The notes under the pieces: generated by a model | What the model saw: only the letters and a program-made list of their open reading frames with translations | What the model was told of the DNA's origin: nothing | The model's database searches: none | In this document: positions 62,997-64,000 of the stretch, one piece after another | How positions within the stretch are numbered: position 1 is the first letter of the stretch | How the letters are laid out: each line of letters begins with the position of its first letter | Source: Dromaius novaehollandiae | Lineage: Eukaryota > Chordata > Aves > Casuariiformes > Dromaiidae | DNA: 64,000 nt | Direction of reading: 5' to 3' | Assembly (NCBI RefSeq): GCF_036370855.1 | Contig: NC_088098.1 | Span: 204,459,336-204,523,335 of the forward strand | Program-made: the position numbers and the translations under genes

Positions 62997-63127
62997 ACAG
63001 AGGATGAAAGAATCATCGTTCTATTCACTGTGTCTATCCATGTGGCAGCTCCCACAGGAATTTGTCAGACTTCAAGTTAGCCAAGAAGAGTTCCTATGTA
63101 TGAAAGCACTTTTACTTCTCAATACAA
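62997..63127 (+). CDS. PGR: PGR exon 6: ligand-binding domain, helices 6-8 region
   Basis: 131 bp, last base of codon 662 to residue 705 plus one base of 706. It encodes [20 protein letters not shown] (663-682), with Met677 equivalent to human pocket residue Met801, then [23 protein letters not shown]. Splicing at 62,996 (tgtaag before ACAG) gives Glu662-Gln663 as in other PRs; an AG four bases downstream would shift the frame and end the protein at once. Donor GTAGGT at 63,128, phase 1. The length equals that of human exon 6. The remaining ligand-binding helices, including activation helix 12, are on exons beyond the window. Confidence 0.97.
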
Positions 63128-64000
63128 GTAGGTAGAAAATTGTTTTATTTCTGTGTAACATACTACAAATAAAAGTTTAGAGTTTTGAACAATACTGTTT
63201 TACTTGAAAATTACTAAGCTGTCTACTCTAATAAATGGAAAACTTCTTTAGGAAAAAAAATGTTAGTCTTCCAAGACCTAAAAATCTTTTCTTGAATATT
63301 TATAAGAAGCAAATAATCTGTGCTTCTTTGTTGGTTTTGTTCTGTATAACACTGGAGAAATGTTGGATCCAGTTTGACATACAGCTATACTGCATTCTCC
63401 ATTTTCAAAGCAAGTGTGCCATATTTCATCCAGGAAGCTCTTCAGTTTAAACAAATCTACACAGATAAAAACTGCTTACAAGTATTAGAAATACAAACAA
63501 GTATTTAATAAATTGTCAGATTTGTTGACTGAGGGCTTTATTCTGGCCAAGAAGTTAAAGCATGCTTACTCAAAATAAATAAAGGAAGCAGGCATGTCCA
63601 ACGAGACTAACTTCTCCTATTTGTAAAATGGTCAAGCTTAGCCCAGATATCAGCATATGAAAATGTTGTTGTGTTTAGTTGTTTGTCTGAGAGCAAATCT
63701 GTGATCACTCTAATCATACACGTCTTTTTAAGATCCCAGCATACACAGTGGCTTTCCACTTTAACTGGGAAATATGGAAGTGGATGAAGTTCGCTTCTGA
63801 ACCCCTTTCTAAAATACTAAGAAGTACATCTGCTGAGACCATAATTGTCAGTGATGAATATCCAGATAAGAAGTTTTAAAATGGTACAGCTGTTCTTAGA
63901 AATGAGACAAACAACTTCTAAAACTATATTTGTAAGAATGGTGAGGTTTGGTTTTCTGCGTACCTGCTGAGTGGGAGAAGAGACATGTGAATCGTGCATA
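63128..64000 (+). other. PGR intron 6, start only
   Basis: At least 873 bp of AT-rich intron from donor GTAGGT to the window edge. I find no exon 7: no text resembling the expected PLEGLRSQ continuation of the ligand-binding domain appears in any frame before 64,000. Confidence 0.85.

Larger units (their letters stand above)
33641..63127 (+). other. PGR: PGR gene, six of the expected eight coding exons (3' end outside window)
   Basis: Progesterone receptor, nuclear receptor subfamily 3 group C member 3. Joining 33,641-34,908, 36,457-36,608, 49,582-49,698, 57,574-57,876, 59,362-59,506 and 62,997-63,127 gives 705 complete codons without a stop, plus one base of the next. Every intron begins GT and ends AG. 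Internal exon sizes (152, 117, 303, 145, 131) match those of mammalian PGR except that exon 4 is one codon shorter than in human. By comparison with human and chicken PR about 100 more residues are expected on exons 7 and 8, giving roughly 808 residues in total. The layout is N-terminal region 1-440, DNA-binding domain about 444-510, hinge about 511-570, ligand-binding domain from about 571. The protein is a progesterone-dependent nuclear transcription factor. Confidence 0.97.

Noticed and set aside
63235-63450. 71-codon frame in intron 6 as PGR exon 7
   Set aside because: It does not resemble the expected ligand-binding continuation and lacks a suitable acceptor and phase.
1-64000. tRNA, rRNA, CRISPR arrays, bacterial-type operons or terminators
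   Set aside because: None was seen. The exon-intron structure and LINE content mark this as vertebrate nuclear DNA, and the scattered AATAAA hexamers are expected by chance in AT-rich sequence.

Overview
The window is vertebrate genomic DNA, most probably from a bird. It carries most of one gene, the progesterone receptor (PGR, NR3C3), on the + strand. The avian assignment rests on three things: CR1-type LINE fragments are the only clear retrotransposons, the receptor protein is very close to chicken PR, and it has the cysteine in helix 3 (Cys598) that is known from chicken PR. A crocodilian or turtle cannot be fully excluded. The protein differs from chicken PR in many N-terminal residues, so this is not chicken.

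Layout. Positions 1 to about 32,700 are AT-rich, gene-poor DNA upstream of PGR. I find no convincing exon there. It holds a reverse-strand CR1 fragment (about 18,993-19,760), a forward 5'-truncated CR1 copy with recognisable reverse transcriptase (about 28,350-29,306), short hairpins and tandem duplications, poly(A) tracts, and a few less AT-rich patches of unknown origin. A CpG island (about 32,740-35,120) covers the promoter, 5' leader, exon 1 and the start of intron 1. The leader contains two minimal AUG-UGA upstream reading frames in good context. Exon 1 encodes the large N-terminal activation region, including Met1 (PR-B type start) and an in-frame Met126 (PR-A type start).

Exons 2 and 3 (36,457-36,608; 49,582-49,698) encode the two zinc fingers. 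Exon 4 (57,574-57,876) encodes the hinge and the start of the ligand-binding domain. Exons 5 and 6 (59,362-59,506; 62,997-63,127) continue that domain. All five internal junctions have GT-AG borders and preserve frame, giving 705 complete codons. About 100 C-terminal residues, expected on exons 7 and 8, lie beyond the right edge. The introns are mostly AT-rich unique sequence. They contain a 28-bp minisatellite (intron 1), an old CR1 scrap (intron 2), and a degenerate hAT-like element and a CR1 endonuclease scrap (intron 3).

The product is one ligand-dependent transcription factor: the N-terminal region and ligand-binding domain carry the activation functions, the zinc fingers bind palindromic hormone response elements, and the C-terminal domain binds progesterone. 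I found no operon, CRISPR array, RNA gene or previously undescribed multi-gene system. The most interesting points are regulatory or evolutionary details of PGR: start-stop uORFs, ligand-pocket substitutions, a tandem splice acceptor, an intron 1 minisatellite, and an ancient DNA transposon.
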